A DNA stretch of 64,000 nt from an uncultured Eubacteriales bacterium (lineage in GTDB: Bacteria; Bacillota; Clostridia; Oscillospirales; CAG-272), in the NCBI GenBank assembly GCA_934378145.1, contig CAKXXW010000002.1, forward strand, positions 1 through 64,000, in the 5' to 3' direction. Position 1 is the first letter of the stretch; each line of letters starts with the position of its first letter. Below the pieces are notes generated by a model that saw only the letters and a list, made by a program, of their open reading frames with translations, was not told where the DNA came from and did no database searches. Of this stretch, positions 33,222-44,396 are shown one piece after another. Both the position numbers and the translations under genes were made by a program.

Positions 33222-36062
33222 TCAGTTTTTTTCAAGTTTTTTCTGAATATATACACCCGTAGCTGAATATTCGTGCTTCGCGACCTCTTCGGGCGTGCCG
33301 GATGCGACGAGCTTGCCCCCCATATCCCCTCCCTCGGGTCCGAGGTCGATGATATAATCGGCTGTTTTTATGACATCAAGGTTATGCTCGATCACGAGAA
33401 CGGTGTTTCCGGCGTCGCAGAGCCGCTGCAGGATCCCGATCAGCTTCGCGACATCGGCGGTATGAAGCCCGGTCGTCGGCTCGTCGAGGATATAGAAGGT
33501 CCTTCCGGTATCGCGCTTTGAAAGCTCGGTGGCGAGTTTGATCCTCTGAGCCTCGCCGCCCGAAAGTGTTGTCGAGGACTGCCCGATCTTTATATACCCG
33601 AGTCCGACATCGTAAAGCGTTGCGAGCTTTTTGTAAAGTTTCGGCAGGTCGGAGAAAAAGTTCATCCCCTCCTCGACCGTCATATCGAGTACATCGAAAA
33701 TATTCTTTCCTTTATATTTAATATCAAGCGTATCGCGGTTGTATCGCTTGCCGTGGCAGACATCGCAGGTAACATAAACATCCGAGAGGAAGTGCATTTC
33801 TATCTTCTTTACGCCGTCGCCCTCGCAGGCCTCGCATCTGCCGCCCTTCACATTGAAGGAGAAGCGTCCCGCGGAGTATCCTCTCGCCTTGGCATCCGGA
33901 GTCGAGGCGAAGAGATTCCTTATATCGCCGAAAAGCCCCGTGTAGGTCGCCGGATTCGATCTCGGTGTACGCCCGATCGGACTCTGGTCTATGCATATGA
34001 CTTTGTCAAGAGCCTCCGTTCCCTCTATGCGGTCAAATTTCCCCGGCTTCGTGAGCGCGCGGTTGAGCTTTGCGGCAAGGTAGGGATATATTATTCCGTT
34101 GACAAGCGAAGATTTTCCCGATCCCGAAACACCCGAAACGCAGACGAAACACCCGAGCGGGATCTTCACATCAATATTTTTCAGATTGTGTTCGGCGGCT
34201 CCGTACACGGTAAGGAAGCTGCCGTTCCCTTCACGGCGGCTTTCGGGGACGGCGATCTTGAGCCTTCCCGACATATAGGCTCCCGTTACCGAATCGGGAC
34301 AGGCGCGTACCTCATCGGGCGTACCCGAAACGACGACCTTTCCGCCGTGGATCCCCGCCCCGGGACCTATATCGACGATATGGTCGGCGCTCTCCATCAT
34401 CTCCTCGTCGTGTTCGACAACGATAACGGTATTCCCGAGGTCGCGGAGATCCTTCAGGGTCTTTATCAGCTTGCCGTTGTCGCGCTGATGAAGACCTATG
34501 CTCGGCTCGTCAAGGATGTAAAGCACTCCGACAAGCGAGCTGCCTATCTGCGTCGCGAGCCTTATCCTCTGTGCCTCGCCTCCCGAAAGCGTTCCCGCAC
34601 GGCGGTTCAGCGTCAGATATGAAAGTCCGACGCTACGAAGGAAACCGAGCCTTGAGCGCAGCTCCTTGACGACCTCACGCGCGATAAGTCTTTCACTGTC
34701 GGTGAAGTTTTCGTTCATCTCTTCCACGAAATCCACGAGCTTACCGACCGGCATGGAGCAGAATTCGTCGATGTTCTTACCGTTCACGGTAACTGCAAGC
34801 ACTGTGTCGTTGAGGCGCCTGCCGTGGCATTTCGGACAATCGACCTCTTCGATAAGATCCTCGTAGTATTCGCTCATGCCCATCTTCATGCGGTCTTCTA
34901 TCATTCCGACTATCCCGCGGAATTTTATGACCTGCTTTCTGCCCTTTTTCTCAAAATAGCGCGTGACGGTATATTCCTCGTCGCCCGTTCCGTTCATAAG
35001 GGCATCGTAAGCCTCGGGGGAGAATTTTTCTATCGGTGTGTCAAGGTCAAAGCCATGTCTCGCTCCGACCGCGGCAAAAAGCGGACCGTTCCATGTATCT
35101 TCGTCCATTGATTTGAAGCCGTTGACGGCGATGGCTTCCTGCCTTATCGAAAGCGACGGATCGGGTATGATCTTTGACCGGTCTATCCTTCTGTGGACGC
35201 CGAGTCCGGCACATTCGGGGCAGGCGCCCGTCGGATTGTTGAAGGAAAACATCCTCGGCTCAAGCTCGCCGAAGGATATTCCGTGTTCCTCGCAGGCATA
35301 GTGAGTAGAGAAATCAAGCTCCTGCGGCTCGCCCTCGCCCTCTCTCGGCACGGTGACGACGAGAAGATGCCCGTCGGCAAGCCCGAGCGCCGTCTCCACC
35401 GAGTCACCGAGCCTTGCCCTCATCCCGTCCTTTATCACAAGACGGTCGACGACCACCTCTATGCTGTGACGGATGTTCTTATCGAGTTTTATCTCCTCTG
35501 TCAGATCGTAGACCGAGCCGTCGATGCGCGCGCGGGCGTAACCGCTCTTTCTCGCGTCGGAAAGCACCTTTTCGTGCATTCCCTTCTGCGCTCTGACGAT
35601 CGGGGCGAGGATCATAAAACGCGTCCCTTCTCCGAGTGCCATGACCCTGTCGACTATGCTGTCAGGGGTCTGCTGCCTTATCTCCTTTCCGCAGACAGGA
35701 CAGTGCGGCACACCGACCCTTGCGTAGAGGAGCCTCAGATAGTCGTATATCTCGGTCACCGTGCCGACGGTCGAGCGAGGATTCTTCGAGGTAGTCTTCT
35801 GGTCGATCGAGATCGCCGGCGAGAGTCCCTCTATGCTGTCCACATCGGGCTTGTCGAGCTGACCGATGAACATACGGGCATACGACGAGAGCGACTCGAC
35901 AAAGCGCCGGTGTCCCTCGGCATATATCGTATCGAAGGCAAGCGAGGTCTTTCCCGACCCCGAAAGTCCGGTGAAGACCACGAGCTTATCCCTCGGTATC
36001 GTGAGGTCTATATTTTTAAGATTGTTTTCCCGCGCACCGCGGACAATGATTTCTTTTGACAT
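33222..36062 (-). CDS. uvrA: excinuclease ABC subunit A
   Basis: Damage-recognition ATPase of nucleotide excision repair; 946 residues from [16 protein letters not shown], the start preceded by ACGGAG. Both Walker A motifs ([25 protein letters not shown]), both signatures ([26 protein letters not shown]) and the zinc CxxC groups ([20 protein letters not shown]) are present. It follows uvrB by ten bases at the distal end of the miaB-led unit. Confidence 0.97.
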   Translation of the reverse strand: MSKEIIVRGARENNLKNIDLTIPRDKLVVFTGLSGSGKTSLAFDTIYAEGHRRFVESLSSYARMFIGQLDKPDVDSIEGLSPAISIDQKTTSKNPRSTVGTVTEIYDYLRLLYARVGVPHCPVCGKEIRQQTPDSIVDRVMALGEGTRFMILAPIVRAQKGMHEKVLSDARKSGYARARIDGSVYDLTEEIKLDKNIRHSIEVVVDRLVIKDGMRARLGDSVETALGLADGHLLVVTVPREGEGEPQELDFSTHYACEEHGISFGELEPRMFSFNNPTGACPECAGLGVHRRIDRSKIIPDPSLSIRQEAIAVNGFKSMDEDTWNGPLFAAVGARHGFDLDTPIEKFSPEAYDALMNGTGDEEYTVTRYFEKKGRKQVIKFRGIVGMIEDRMKMGMSEYYEDLIEEVDCPKCHGRRLNDTVLAVTVNGKNIDEFCSMPVGKLVDFVEEMNENFTDSERLIAREVVKELRSRLGFLRSVGLSYLTLNRRAGTLSGGEAQRIRLATQIGSSLVGVLYILDEPSIGLHQRDNGKLIKTLKDLRDLGNTVIVVEHDEEMMESADHIVDIGPGAGIHGGKVVVSGTPDEVRACPDSVTGAYMSGRLKIAVPESRREGNGSFLTVYGAAEHNLKNIDVKIPLGCFVCVSGVSGSGKSSLVNGIIYPYLAAKLNRALTKPGKFDRIEGTEALDKVICIDQSPIGRTPRSNPATYTGLFGDIRNLFASTPDAKARGYSAGRFSFNVKGGRCEACEGDGVKKIEMHFLSDVYVTCDVCHGKRYNRDTLDIKYKGKNIFDVLDMTVEEGMNFFSDLPKLYKKLATLYDVGLGYIKIGQSSTTLSGGEAQRIKLATELSKRDTGRTFYILDEPTTGLHTADVAKLIGILQRLCDAGNTVLVIEHNLDVIKTADYIIDLGPEGGDMGGKLVASGTPEEVAKHEYSATGVYIQKKLEKN

Positions 36063-36072
36063 AGTGTCTCCG

Positions 36073-38052
36073 TTATTTCTGATTCCTGAGTTCTTTGACT
36101 TTATCGCGCAAGAACGCCGCTCTCTCGAAGTCAAGGCGGCGCGCAGCCTCCTTCATCTCCTTCTCAAGGCGTTCGGCAAGGGAGTTCCTGTCCTTTGCCG
36201 ACATCTTCTTCTGCGACTTTGACGCACTCTTTTTGCCGCTCTCGGCGGGTTCCGCCGAGCCGAGCTCGATAAGGTCGCGGATACCCTTCCTGACGGTCTT
36301 CGGCACGATCCCGTGCGCCTTGTTGTAGGCATCCTGTATCCCGCGGCGGCGCTCGGTCTCCGATATGGCGCGCGCCATCGAGCCGGTCACGGTATCGGCG
36401 TACATTATCACCTTGCCGTTTTCGTTACGCGCGGCGCGACCTATCGTCTGGATAAGCGAGGTCTCTCCGCGAAGGAATCCCTCCTTATCGGCGTCAAGTA
36501 TCGCGATAAGCGATACCTCCGGCAGGTCGAGACCCTCACGCAGAAGGTTTATTCCGACGAGAACATCGAAAACTCCGAGGCGCAGGTCGCGGATTATCTC
36601 GGTCCTCTCAAGCGTGTCGACATTGAAATGGATGTAGCGCACCTTCACGCCGTTGCCGTCAAGATATTCGGTCAGATCCTCTGCCATCTTTCGCGTCAGT
36701 GTTGTGACGAGTACACGCTCATTTTTTTCGGTCCTCTTTCTTATCTCGCCGAGAAGGTCGTCTATCTGACCTTCGGTCGGTCTTACCTCGACCTCAGGAT
36801 CGAGAAGTCCCGTCGGGCGTATTATCTGCTCCACGACGGTATCCGAATGTTCTTTCTCGTAGTCTCCCGGCGTCGCGCTGACGAAGATTGCCTGATTTAT
36901 CTTATCCTCGAATTCATCAAAGAAAAGCGGGCGGTTATCGAAAGCCGAAGGCAGACGGAAGCCGTAATCGACAAGGTTTTTCTTTCTCGCGTGATCTCCG
37001 CCCGACATCCCCCTGACCTGCGGCAGGGTGACATGCGACTCATCCACGATGAGCAGCCAATCCTTCGGGAAGTAATCGAGCAGTGTGTACGGAGTCGATC
37101 CCGGCTTCCTTCCCGCCAGCACGCGCGAATAGTTCTCGACTCCCGAACAAAAGCCTACCTCGCGCAGCATCTCGATGTCATAAAGGGTGCGTTCGCGGAT
37201 CCGCTGAGCCTCGATCAACTTGCCCTGCGACTCAAACCACGCCACGCGCTCGATCATCTCGTTCTTTATCTCCGAGAGCGCCGCCTCGCGCTTTTCCTGC
37301 GATACGGCATAGTGCGTTGCGGGGTAGATCGCCGTGTAGGAGAGCCATCTTATGACCTCGCCGGTGACTATATTTATTTCGGAGAGCCGGTCGATCTCGT
37401 CACCGAAAAATTCGACCCGTACAGCCTTCTCTCCCGTCGTCGCCGGAAGTATCTCGACCGTGTCTCCCCTCACACGGAATTTGTCACGCGTGAAGTTCAG
37501 ATCGTTTCTGTCATAGCTTATCGCCACAAGGCGACGAACAAGCTCGTCGCGTGACATGAGCATCCCCGGGCGGAGCGCGATGTGGAGCGAATTGTATTCC
37601 TTCGGATCTCCGAGCGAGAATATACAGGAGACAGAGGCAACGATTATCACATTTCTCTGCTCAAAAAGCGACGAAGTCGCGCTGTGACGGAGCATATCTA
37701 TCTCGTCGTTTATCAGCGCGTCCTTTTCAATATACATATCCTTTCCGGGGACATAAGCCTCCGGCTGGTAGTAATCGTAATACGATACGAAATACCCTAC
37801 GGCGTCATCGGGAAAGAATTCCCGCATCTCCGAGCAGACCTGCGCCGCGAGGGTCTTGTTCGGTTCAAGTATAAGGGTCGGGCGGTTCGTCCTCGCTATG
37901 ACATTCGCCACGGTAAAGGTCTTGCCCGAACCCGTCACGCCGAGAAGGGTCTGAAACCTCTCTCCGCGTTCGACCCCCTCGGCAAGGGATGCGATTGCCT
38001 CGGGCTGATCTCCCGTCGGCGTATATTCGCTCTGAAGTCTGAATTCCGACAT
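36073..38052 (-). CDS. uvrB: excinuclease ABC subunit B
   Basis: Helicase-like subunit that loads onto damaged DNA and recruits UvrC. The 659 residues carry Walker [13 protein letters not shown], the beta-hairpin [12 protein letters not shown], the DExH box VDESHVT, helicase motif QTIGRAARN, and a C-terminal UVR motif ([20 protein letters not shown]). CGGAGGAGCAG precedes the ATG. Confidence 0.97.
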   Translation of the reverse strand: MSEFRLQSEYTPTGDQPEAIASLAEGVERGERFQTLLGVTGSGKTFTVANVIARTNRPTLILEPNKTLAAQVCSEMREFFPDDAVGYFVSYYDYYQPEAYVPGKDMYIEKDALINDEIDMLRHSATSSLFEQRNVIIVASVSCIFSLGDPKEYNSLHIALRPGMLMSRDELVRRLVAISYDRNDLNFTRDKFRVRGDTVEILPATTGEKAVRVEFFGDEIDRLSEINIVTGEVIRWLSYTAIYPATHYAVSQEKREAALSEIKNEMIERVAWFESQGKLIEAQRIRERTLYDIEMLREVGFCSGVENYSRVLAGRKPGSTPYTLLDYFPKDWLLIVDESHVTLPQVRGMSGGDHARKKNLVDYGFRLPSAFDNRPLFFDEFEDKINQAIFVSATPGDYEKEHSDTVVEQIIRPTGLLDPEVEVRPTEGQIDDLLGEIRKRTEKNERVLVTTLTRKMAEDLTEYLDGNGVKVRYIHFNVDTLERTEIIRDLRLGVFDVLVGINLLREGLDLPEVSLIAILDADKEGFLRGETSLIQTIGRAARNENGKVIMYADTVTGSMARAISETERRRGIQDAYNKAHGIVPKTVRKGIRDLIELGSAEPAESGKKSASKSQKKMSAKDRNSLAERLEKEMKEAARRLDFERAAFLRDKVKELRNQK

Positions 38053-38069
38053 CTGCTCCTCCGTATATA

Positions 38070-38798
38070 TTACTTATGAAGGATTACCGTCGCGTGAAGC
38101 GTTCCGTCTTCACCGACAAATGCGATCTCATATTCTTCGCCGCCGTCGTAAAGCCGACATTCCACCGTCTTCCCGTAGGCGACCTCCTTTTTATAGGAGA
38201 TAAAGAAACTGTCGGCGGTATAATCATCCGGTACTTTTCCCGACAGCACCTCCTCGGCAAGTTCGATATATCTGACATTGTTGAGGTGTCGGTTCATATC
38301 TATCAGCGAGTGTCCGACGGTAAAAGACGCCGCAGCAAGCACTTCTCTGCCTTCTTCGGGCGCGGGCGTGCGGGGAAGACGCCGAAGCTCCGGAAAGTTC
38401 GTTCTCTCCGGTTCGGCGCGGTACGCCTCCGCAAGAGTCGGTGTGACCCTTGAAAAGCCGCTTCCGTCGCGGAAGACACGCGCCCATTCCGACACGGCGG
38501 TCACCATGGTCTGCCCGTCCTCTCCGACTATCTCGAATTCACGGCAGGCTGAGATCCCGAAAGCCCTGCGGCTCCATGTCCTCACCGTCACCGTTTCGTT
38601 GAAGGTCGGACGCTTCGCGATCTTTACAAGATATCCCGTTAGCAGCCAGACCGAGTCGGCAGTCCTTATATCCTCTCCTGCCATTACGCCGTGAAGCACG
38701 GCAAGATCCTCGAACATTCCGAGGATCGCACTGTTCCTTATTCTGTACCCGGGATCTATATACTGATACCCGACATAATATTTTCTCTCGACTACCAT
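38070..38798 (-). CDS. acyl-ACP thioesterase
   Basis: Double-hotdog thioesterase (FatA-like family) of 242 residues that releases fatty acids from acyl carrier protein. The N-terminal hotdog includes [21 protein letters not shown] and [17 protein letters not shown]; the second starts near [18 protein letters not shown], with Asn and His where the catalytic residues of the family lie. Its start codon overlaps the stop of the reductase gene (TAATG). Bacterial members tune membrane lipid chain length or salvage; which applies here is not shown. Confidence 0.87.
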   Translation of the reverse strand: MVVERKYYVGYQYIDPGYRIRNSAILGMFEDLAVLHGVMAGEDIRTADSVWLLTGYLVKIAKRPTFNETVTVRTWSRRAFGISACREFEIVGEDGQTMVTAVSEWARVFRDGSGFSRVTPTLAEAYRAEPERTNFPELRRLPRTPAPEEGREVLAAASFTVGHSLIDMNRHLNNVRYIELAEEVLSGKVPDDYTADSFFISYKKEVAYGKTVECRLYDGGEEYEIAFVGEDGTLHATVILHK

Positions 38799-39520
38799 TA
38801 AAGTCCGAAGCCTCCGTCAACGCCGAGGCATTGCCCCGTTATAAAAGATGCCCTGTCGGAGGCGAGGAAAAACACCGCATCGGCTATGTCGCCCGTACTG
38901 CCGATACGGCAGAGCGGAGTCTCCTCTGCAAGGGTACGGCGGGTCTCTTCGTCAAGGATCGCGTTCATCTCGGTGTCGATGACCCCCGGCTCGACGCAGT
39001 TTACGGTGATGCCCGAGGGACCAAGCTCTTTCGCAAGCGCCATCGTAAGTCCGCGGATACCCGCCTTCGCCGCCGAATAGTGTACCTCACACGAGGCGCC
39101 GACGCGTCCCCAGACCGATCCGATATTGACCATCCTTCCGTAATGAGCCTTCACCATCTCGCGCGCGGCTGCACGGCAGGTATAGAAGCTGCCCGAAAGG
39201 TCGGTCGAGATCATCCTGTCCCAATCGGCATCGGTCAGCTCGGTAAAGAGCTTTATCTGTGCGACTCCCGCGCAGTTCACGAGTACATCGACGCCGTGAA
39301 GGTACACGACAGCCGCCTCCATCGCCTTTTCGGCTGACACGGGGTCGGAAAGGTCGGCTTTCAACGCCACGGCGCCAGTTTCTTCGGCAAGCCTTTTTGC
39401 CTCGGTCTCCGAATTGTTATAAAAGAACACGACAAGGTCGCCGTTAAGCGAAAAGCGGCGCACGATCTCCGCGCCTATCCCGCGGGAGCCTCCGGTAACT
39501 ATTATCTTTCTCATTTTCAT
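38798..39520 (-). CDS. short-chain dehydrogenase, 3-oxoacyl-ACP reductase-like
   Basis: NAD(P)-dependent reductase of the FabG type, 240 residues. The cofactor loop TGGSRGIG is near residue 10, NCAG in the middle, and the catalytic Ser-Tyr-Lys set is NIGSVWGR..YSAAKAGIRG. The end FITGQCLGVDGGFGL is characteristic of FabG. The start was taken at MKMRK, within the TGATATG overlap with the preceding gene; MRK two codons later is possible. Adjacent to the acyl-ACP thioesterase, so a fatty-acid role is reasonable, but no other fab genes are near. Confidence 0.85.
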   Translation of the reverse strand: MKMRKIIVTGGSRGIGAEIVRRFSLNGDLVVFFYNNSETEAKRLAEETGAVALKADLSDPVSAEKAMEAAVVYLHGVDVLVNCAGVAQIKLFTELTDADWDRMISTDLSGSFYTCRAAAREMVKAHYGRMVNIGSVWGRVGASCEVHYSAAKAGIRGLTMALAKELGPSGITVNCVEPGVIDTEMNAILDEETRRTLAEETPLCRIGSTGDIADAVFFLASDRASFITGQCLGVDGGFGL

Positions 39521-39521
39521 A

Positions 39522-39722
39522 TCAATTCTGCTTCTGCACGAGCTTATACTCATCAAAAAAGTCAAAGTACGGACATTCGCGGTTCGTGAATTTCACGAAG
39601 CTCTCCATCTCGTCCTCGTCAAGGTCGAGAGTACAGATGTAGGCGTCACATTCGTCGTCATATTCGTAGTGCAGACAGCATTCGCAGTTGGTCTTCTTTT
39701 TCTTTACGATCTTTTCTTCCAT
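39522..39722 (-). CDS. small cysteine protein, DUF6472-like
   Basis: A 66-residue acidic protein starting MEEKIVKKKKTNCECCLHY, with Cys in NCECC, DECDAYIC and RECPYF and a run LDLDEDEMESF. The pattern (tyrosine and Asp-rich, CPYF..DEYK..KQ at the end) matches the small clostridial DUF6472 family as I remember it; function unknown. It begins four bases after mutL and overlaps the reductase start, so it is firmly inside the operon. Four to five Cys could bind a metal. Confidence 0.65.
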   Translation of the reverse strand: MEEKIVKKKKTNCECCLHYEYDDECDAYICTLDLDEDEMESFVKFTNRECPYFDFFDEYKLVQKQN

Positions 39723-39726
39723 ATTA

Positions 39727-41733
39727 TTATGATCTCTCAAACTGATGGTCAAGCATATGCTTGGTCATCTCAAGTGCCACGGGTCTGCCGTGAGGGCAGA
39801 AGGTGATGTCGGGGATCCTCATAAGCTCGGCGACTATAGCGGCGGAATTTTCCTCCGGATATTCCCTTCCTGCCTTTATCGCCGCCTTGCACGATGCCTG
39901 ATAAAGCGCCTTCTCAAAGGCCGTGTCCTTCGTTATATCGGCATTTCCGGTGTCGTCAAGGAGCCGTCCCGCCATTTCGGCGATCATATCGGCAGCTGCC
40001 TCGGTGCTTATACCGTCGGGGATCGCGGTGATGCTCACACTGCACCTTCCGGTCGTGAAGGAAAATCCGGTCGATTCTATTTCGACGCGGTACTGCTCAA
40101 GGATCTGCGCCTCGCTGCTGAGGATCATTCTCTCGAGCGGGAGCATAAGCATCTGCTCGCAATGTTCGGCGTTCTTCATATTCGCCTTGAGCCGCTCGAA
40201 GATTATCCGCTCGTGTGCGGCGTGCTTGTCGATCATTATCATCTTCTCGCCCTGTTCCACTATAATGTAGGAATTGAAGACCTCTCCGACAAGGCGCCAA
40301 TCCGAGCTTTGTTCCTTTGCTCCGATGACCGCGACCGCGGGGGCTGACATGGGGGATGGTGCCGGTGTCGGCACGGGTGTAGGCGCAGGCGTCGGAGTCG
40401 GCACAGACACAGGGGTGGGCATCGGCGTCGGTACAGGTATCGGCACCGACATTCTCGGCTGTTCCGATACCCTCGGTACCTCCGGGGCCTTCGGCTGTTC
40501 TTTCGGAAGCGGAGCCGGGGCAACAGGAGCCTTAGAAGGTGTCGGTGAAGGCTTCATAGGTTCCGGAACCTTTTCCGGCTCAGCCTTCTTCGGCGTGTAG
40601 ATATCATAGCTGAGCTGTCTTCCGTTCACCGAGCCGTCGCGACGGTCGGAGATAGGCTCGGTCACATCCGAAAGCCTTCTTCCGCCGACCTCGGCGCGTA
40701 TCGGGTTCTGATACTGAGGCGGGAGCTTAAGCTCGGGGCGCGTGACATTCTGCTCGAGTGCCGCCCGCACTCCGTAATAGACCGCCTCGAATACCGGCTT
40801 TTCGTTCGAGAATTTCACCTCCAGCTTCGAGGGGTGGACATTCACATCGACAAGCGCCGGGTTTATCGCAATGTTGAGTATGCAGACGGGAAACCTTTCC
40901 TGCGGGATGTAGGAGATATACGCCTGCTCTATCGCCGCCTGTGCCGTGCGGCTCTTGACATATCTGCCGTTGATGAAGAAATTCTGGAAGTTTCTGTTGA
41001 CCTTGCAGTTATCCGTCCTGCCGATAAAGCCGGTGAGCCTTATCCCCTCGGTACTGCTGTCAACGGGAATGAGAGCTTTCGTGAATTCCCTGCCGAACAC
41101 CGCGTAAACGGTGCTTTTGAGCTGACCGTCGCCTGCGGTCTCAAGCCTTGTGTTTCCGTCGCAGATGAGGCGGAAGGCTATCTCGGGATGCGAAAGGGCG
41201 ATCTTCTCCACGACGGCGGTTACCGCCATCGCTTCGGTCATATCCTTCTTAAGGAATTTACGGCGTGCCGGAACATTGGCAAAAAGGTTTTCGACAAAGA
41301 CCGTCGTTCCGTTCTGCGCCGCGCGGTCGCCGATGCCGATGGTAACGCCGCCGGAAACCTCAAGCATGGCTCCGACCGACTGCTCCGCTGTCTTCGAGAT
41401 TATCCTGACATCCGATACAGCCGCGATCGCCGCGAGAGCCTCTCCGCGGAAGCCGAGCGTAATTATAGAATTGAGGTCGGACTCATCCTTTATCTTGCTC
41501 GTTGCGTGCCGCCTTACCGCGACAGGAAGATCCTCGCGGCTGATGCCCGAGCCGTTGTCGGTGACTCGCATGAGCGAAACTCCGCCGTTCTGGATCTCCA
41601 CCGTGATGCGCGTCGCCCCCGCGTCTATCGAGTTCTCGACGAGTTCCTTTATGACCGAGGAAGGTCTGTCAACGACCTCACCCGCAGCGATAAGGTTCGC
41701 AACGGCAAACGACAGTACATTTATCTTTCCCAT
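39727..41733 (-). CDS. mutL: DNA mismatch repair protein MutL
   Basis: GHKL ATPase and nicking endonuclease of mismatch repair, 668 residues. The N-terminal ATPase has ELVENSIDAGATRI, DNGSGI and TLGFRGEALAAIA. The C-terminal domain has the endonuclease motif as DKHAAHERIIFE (Lys in place of Gln), plus ACKAAIKAG and CPHGRP, expected in organisms without MutH. The linker (about 355-470) is proline-rich and includes about 35 residues of alternating Pro. AGGAGAG precedes the ATG. Confidence 0.96.
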   Translation of the reverse strand: MGKINVLSFAVANLIAAGEVVDRPSSVIKELVENSIDAGATRITVEIQNGGVSLMRVTDNGSGISREDLPVAVRRHATSKIKDESDLNSIITLGFRGEALAAIAAVSDVRIISKTAEQSVGAMLEVSGGVTIGIGDRAAQNGTTVFVENLFANVPARRKFLKKDMTEAMAVTAVVEKIALSHPEIAFRLICDGNTRLETAGDGQLKSTVYAVFGREFTKALIPVDSSTEGIRLTGFIGRTDNCKVNRNFQNFFINGRYVKSRTAQAAIEQAYISYIPQERFPVCILNIAINPALVDVNVHPSKLEVKFSNEKPVFEAVYYGVRAALEQNVTRPELKLPPQYQNPIRAEVGGRRLSDVTEPISDRRDGSVNGRQLSYDIYTPKKAEPEKVPEPMKPSPTPSKAPVAPAPLPKEQPKAPEVPRVSEQPRMSVPIPVPTPMPTPVSVPTPTPAPTPVPTPAPSPMSAPAVAVIGAKEQSSDWRLVGEVFNSYIIVEQGEKMIMIDKHAAHERIIFERLKANMKNAEHCEQMLMLPLERMILSSEAQILEQYRVEIESTGFSFTTGRCSVSITAIPDGISTEAAADMIAEMAGRLLDDTGNADITKDTAFEKALYQASCKAAIKAGREYPEENSAAIVAELMRIPDITFCPHGRPVALEMTKHMLDHQFERS
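40335..40450. repeat. hexanucleotide-like repeat inside mutL
   Basis: About 116 bases of imperfect 6-base repeat encode alternating X-Pro (PTPMPTPVSVPTPTPAP on the coding strand, residues about 428-463). It sits in the flexible linker and could change length by slippage without breaking frame. Confidence 0.7.
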
Positions 41734-41752
41734 CGGAAAACTCTCCTATCAC

Positions 41753-44347
41753 TCATTTAAGTCTTTTCTGAAGCGTATATAGGAATGTCATCGCCTCGTA
41801 GGGCGAAAGCGTGTTTATATCGACAGCCTTAAGCTCCTCTATCACCTGATCGCTTATGCAATCGTCGAAGCTGATGATGCTGTCGTCCTTTTCCTGTGCG
41901 CTGTCGTTCTTTGCCGTACTCGTCGTAAGCTCCTTAGAGCTTTTCTCGACGGCGGCAAGTATCTCGCGGGCGCGCTTCACGACCTCGTTCGGAAGTCCGG
42001 CGAGCTTTGCGACCTCAATACCGTAACTGTCGTCGGTCGAGCCGCGCACTATCTTGCGCAGAAATGTTATGCTGTCGCCGCGCTTCTTCGCGGCGATATT
42101 GTAGTTCACGATGCCCGGAAATTCATCCTCGAGTCCCGTCAGCTCGTGATAATGTGTGGCAAAGAGAGTCCTTGCACCTATCTTTTTGCCGTAGGTGTAT
42201 TCGATGATCGCGCGGGCTATGCTCATACCGTCGAAGGTGCTTGTCCCGCGTCCCACTTCGTCGTAAATTATGAGACTGCGTGAGGTCGCGTTTTTGAGTA
42301 TGTATGCCACCTCGGTCATCTCGACCATAAAGGTCGACTGTCCCGAAGCGAGATCGTCGGAAGCCCCGACCCTTGTGAATATCTTGTCGACGATGCCGAT
42401 CCTCGCCTCGTTTGCCGGGACATAGGAGCCTATCTGCGCCATAAGCACGATAAGCGCCACCTGCCGCATATAAGTCGATTTACCCGCCATATTCGGTCCG
42501 GTTATCAGCATCAGTCTGTTTTTGTCTGAATCAAGGAGCGCGTCGTTCGGGACGAAGTATGAGTCCTTCACAAACTGCTCGACGACGGGGTGCCTGCCGT
42601 CTTTTATTTCTATTTTATCGGATGTGTCGACCTCGGGGCGCACATAGCGGTTCCTCGATGCGACGGTCGCGAGCGAGCGATAACAGTCGAGCTCGGCAAG
42701 AAGCCCGGCAACACGCAGAACTCTCTGCGAATTGTCCGAGACGAATGACCGGACCTCCTGAAACAGCTCGTACTCAAGGCTGTTGATCTTGTCCTCGGCA
42801 CCGAGGATCGTAGCCTCAAGATCTTTCAGTTCCTGGGTTATGTAGCGCTCGCTGTTGGCAAGCGTCTGTTTTCTTATGAAACGATCGGGTACCTGATTCA
42901 TAAAGGACTTCGATACCTCTATGTAGTATCCGAACACGCGGTTGAAGCCTATTTTAAGGGTCTTTATACCGGTCTTTTCCTTTTCTTCCTCGCCGATCTT
43001 ATCGACCCAGCCCTTGCCGTTGTGCATGACCGAGCGGAGACGGTCGACATCGGCATTGTAGCCGTCGCGGATGACTCCGCCCTCTCTCACAAGGAACGGG
43101 GGATCGTCGACTATCGCCGCATCGATCTTATCGCGGACATCATCAAGAGTGTCAAGTCCGCCGTATATCCTTTTCAGCTCGGGGTCTTTACATTCCGCGA
43201 GCATCGTGCGAAGCTCGGGAAGCGCTTTCAGGGTATTGCAGACCGCGCGGAGATCCTTGCCCCCCGCAGTGCCGTAAACTATCCTTGTCATAAGCCTCTC
43301 AAGGTCAAGCACACGGGACAGCGCCTCGCCCATTTCCTCACGAAGCATATAATTGTCAAAAAGCTCACCGACGGCTCCCTGCCGCCTCAGTATAAGAGAT
43401 TGTGTACGGAGCGGATGCTCGAGCCACGAGCGCAGAAGGCGCGCTCCCGGAGCCGTCTCCGTCCTGTCTATCACCCAGAGGAGCGAGCCTTTTTTCTCCT
43501 TGCTCCTCATGGTCTCGGTCAGCTCAAGGTTCCGGCGGGTGTTCACATCAAGCTCGACGAACTGCCCGCCCGTGTAGATCTCAAGCTCCTTTATGTACGG
43601 CACATCCGATCGCTGCATATCGGAAATATATCCGAGAAGCGCCCCGACCGCCGAAGTAAGCTCACGGTCGTCGGTAACGCCGTCGCGAAGGCTCTTTCCG
43701 AAGCGTTCGGCGACTCTTTCGCGAGCCGAGTCATATTCGAATCTTCCCGGCTGATTGCCCGAGATCATGGCGCCTATACGGTCGCGTATGAAATCGGCAA
43801 GGTCGCCAAGCTTGTCCTCCGAAAGATTCGTTACCACCTCCCTCGGAGAGAAGGTCGCCAGCTCGTTTCTGATCCTGTCGCCCTTCTCGTCCGGGAAAGA
43901 GGTCGCGCATATCTTCGCCGTCGAAATGTCGCAGAAGCATACGCCGGTGCGGTCGATGCCGAAGAATACCGCGCAGATATAGTTGTTTACATTTTCCTTG
44001 AGGAGGTCGCTCTCAAGCAGCGTTCCGGGAGTTATCACACGGATTATATCGCGCTTCACGAGTCCCTTTGCGAGCGCCGGATCCTCCATCTGCTCGCAGA
44101 TGGCGACCTTGAAGCCCTTGTCGATGAGCTTTCCGATATATATCTCCGCCGCGTGATAAGGCACCCCGCACATCGGGGCGCGCTCAGCCTCGCCGCAATC
44201 CCTGCCGGTAAGGGTCAGGTCAAGCACGCGCGAAGCCGTTATCGCATCGTCAAAGAACATCTCGTAAAAGTCACCGAGACGGTAAAAGAGGATGTAATCC
44301 TTATACTGATTCTTTATCTCAAAATACTGCTCCATCATCGGAGTCAT
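41753..44347 (-). CDS. mutS: DNA mismatch repair protein MutS
   Basis: Mismatch-recognition ATPase of 864 residues. The N-terminal mismatch wedge is LGDFYEMFFDDA (FYE motif); the ATPase has GPNMAGKSTYMRQ, Walker B around LIIYDEVGRGTST and the signature region ATHYHELT. GGAGGTAGCTCTT precedes the ATG. 19 bases upstream of mutL. Confidence 0.97.
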   Translation of the reverse strand: MTPMMEQYFEIKNQYKDYILFYRLGDFYEMFFDDAITASRVLDLTLTGRDCGEAERAPMCGVPYHAAEIYIGKLIDKGFKVAICEQMEDPALAKGLVKRDIIRVITPGTLLESDLLKENVNNYICAVFFGIDRTGVCFCDISTAKICATSFPDEKGDRIRNELATFSPREVVTNLSEDKLGDLADFIRDRIGAMISGNQPGRFEYDSARERVAERFGKSLRDGVTDDRELTSAVGALLGYISDMQRSDVPYIKELEIYTGGQFVELDVNTRRNLELTETMRSKEKKGSLLWVIDRTETAPGARLLRSWLEHPLRTQSLILRRQGAVGELFDNYMLREEMGEALSRVLDLERLMTRIVYGTAGGKDLRAVCNTLKALPELRTMLAECKDPELKRIYGGLDTLDDVRDKIDAAIVDDPPFLVREGGVIRDGYNADVDRLRSVMHNGKGWVDKIGEEEKEKTGIKTLKIGFNRVFGYYIEVSKSFMNQVPDRFIRKQTLANSERYITQELKDLEATILGAEDKINSLEYELFQEVRSFVSDNSQRVLRVAGLLAELDCYRSLATVASRNRYVRPEVDTSDKIEIKDGRHPVVEQFVKDSYFVPNDALLDSDKNRLMLITGPNMAGKSTYMRQVALIVLMAQIGSYVPANEARIGIVDKIFTRVGASDDLASGQSTFMVEMTEVAYILKNATSRSLIIYDEVGRGTSTFDGMSIARAIIEYTYGKKIGARTLFATHYHELTGLEDEFPGIVNYNIAAKKRGDSITFLRKIVRGSTDDSYGIEVAKLAGLPNEVVKRAREILAAVEKSSKELTTSTAKNDSAQEKDDSIISFDDCISDQVIEELKAVDINTLSPYEAMTFLYTLQKRLK

Positions 44348-44396
44348 AAGAGCTACCTCCGTCCCTTAAAAGAAATTTTCGGTCGTCCGAAAAGAC

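Noticed and set aside
33131..33256. 42-residue N-terminal extension of the amino acid-binding protein
   Set aside because: It would overlap the perfect promoter and the end of uvrA and would bury the signal peptide.
40335..40450. Possible CRISPR or tandem repeat array
   Set aside because: Units are only 6 bases, imperfect and in frame with Pro-X in MutL; no spacers.
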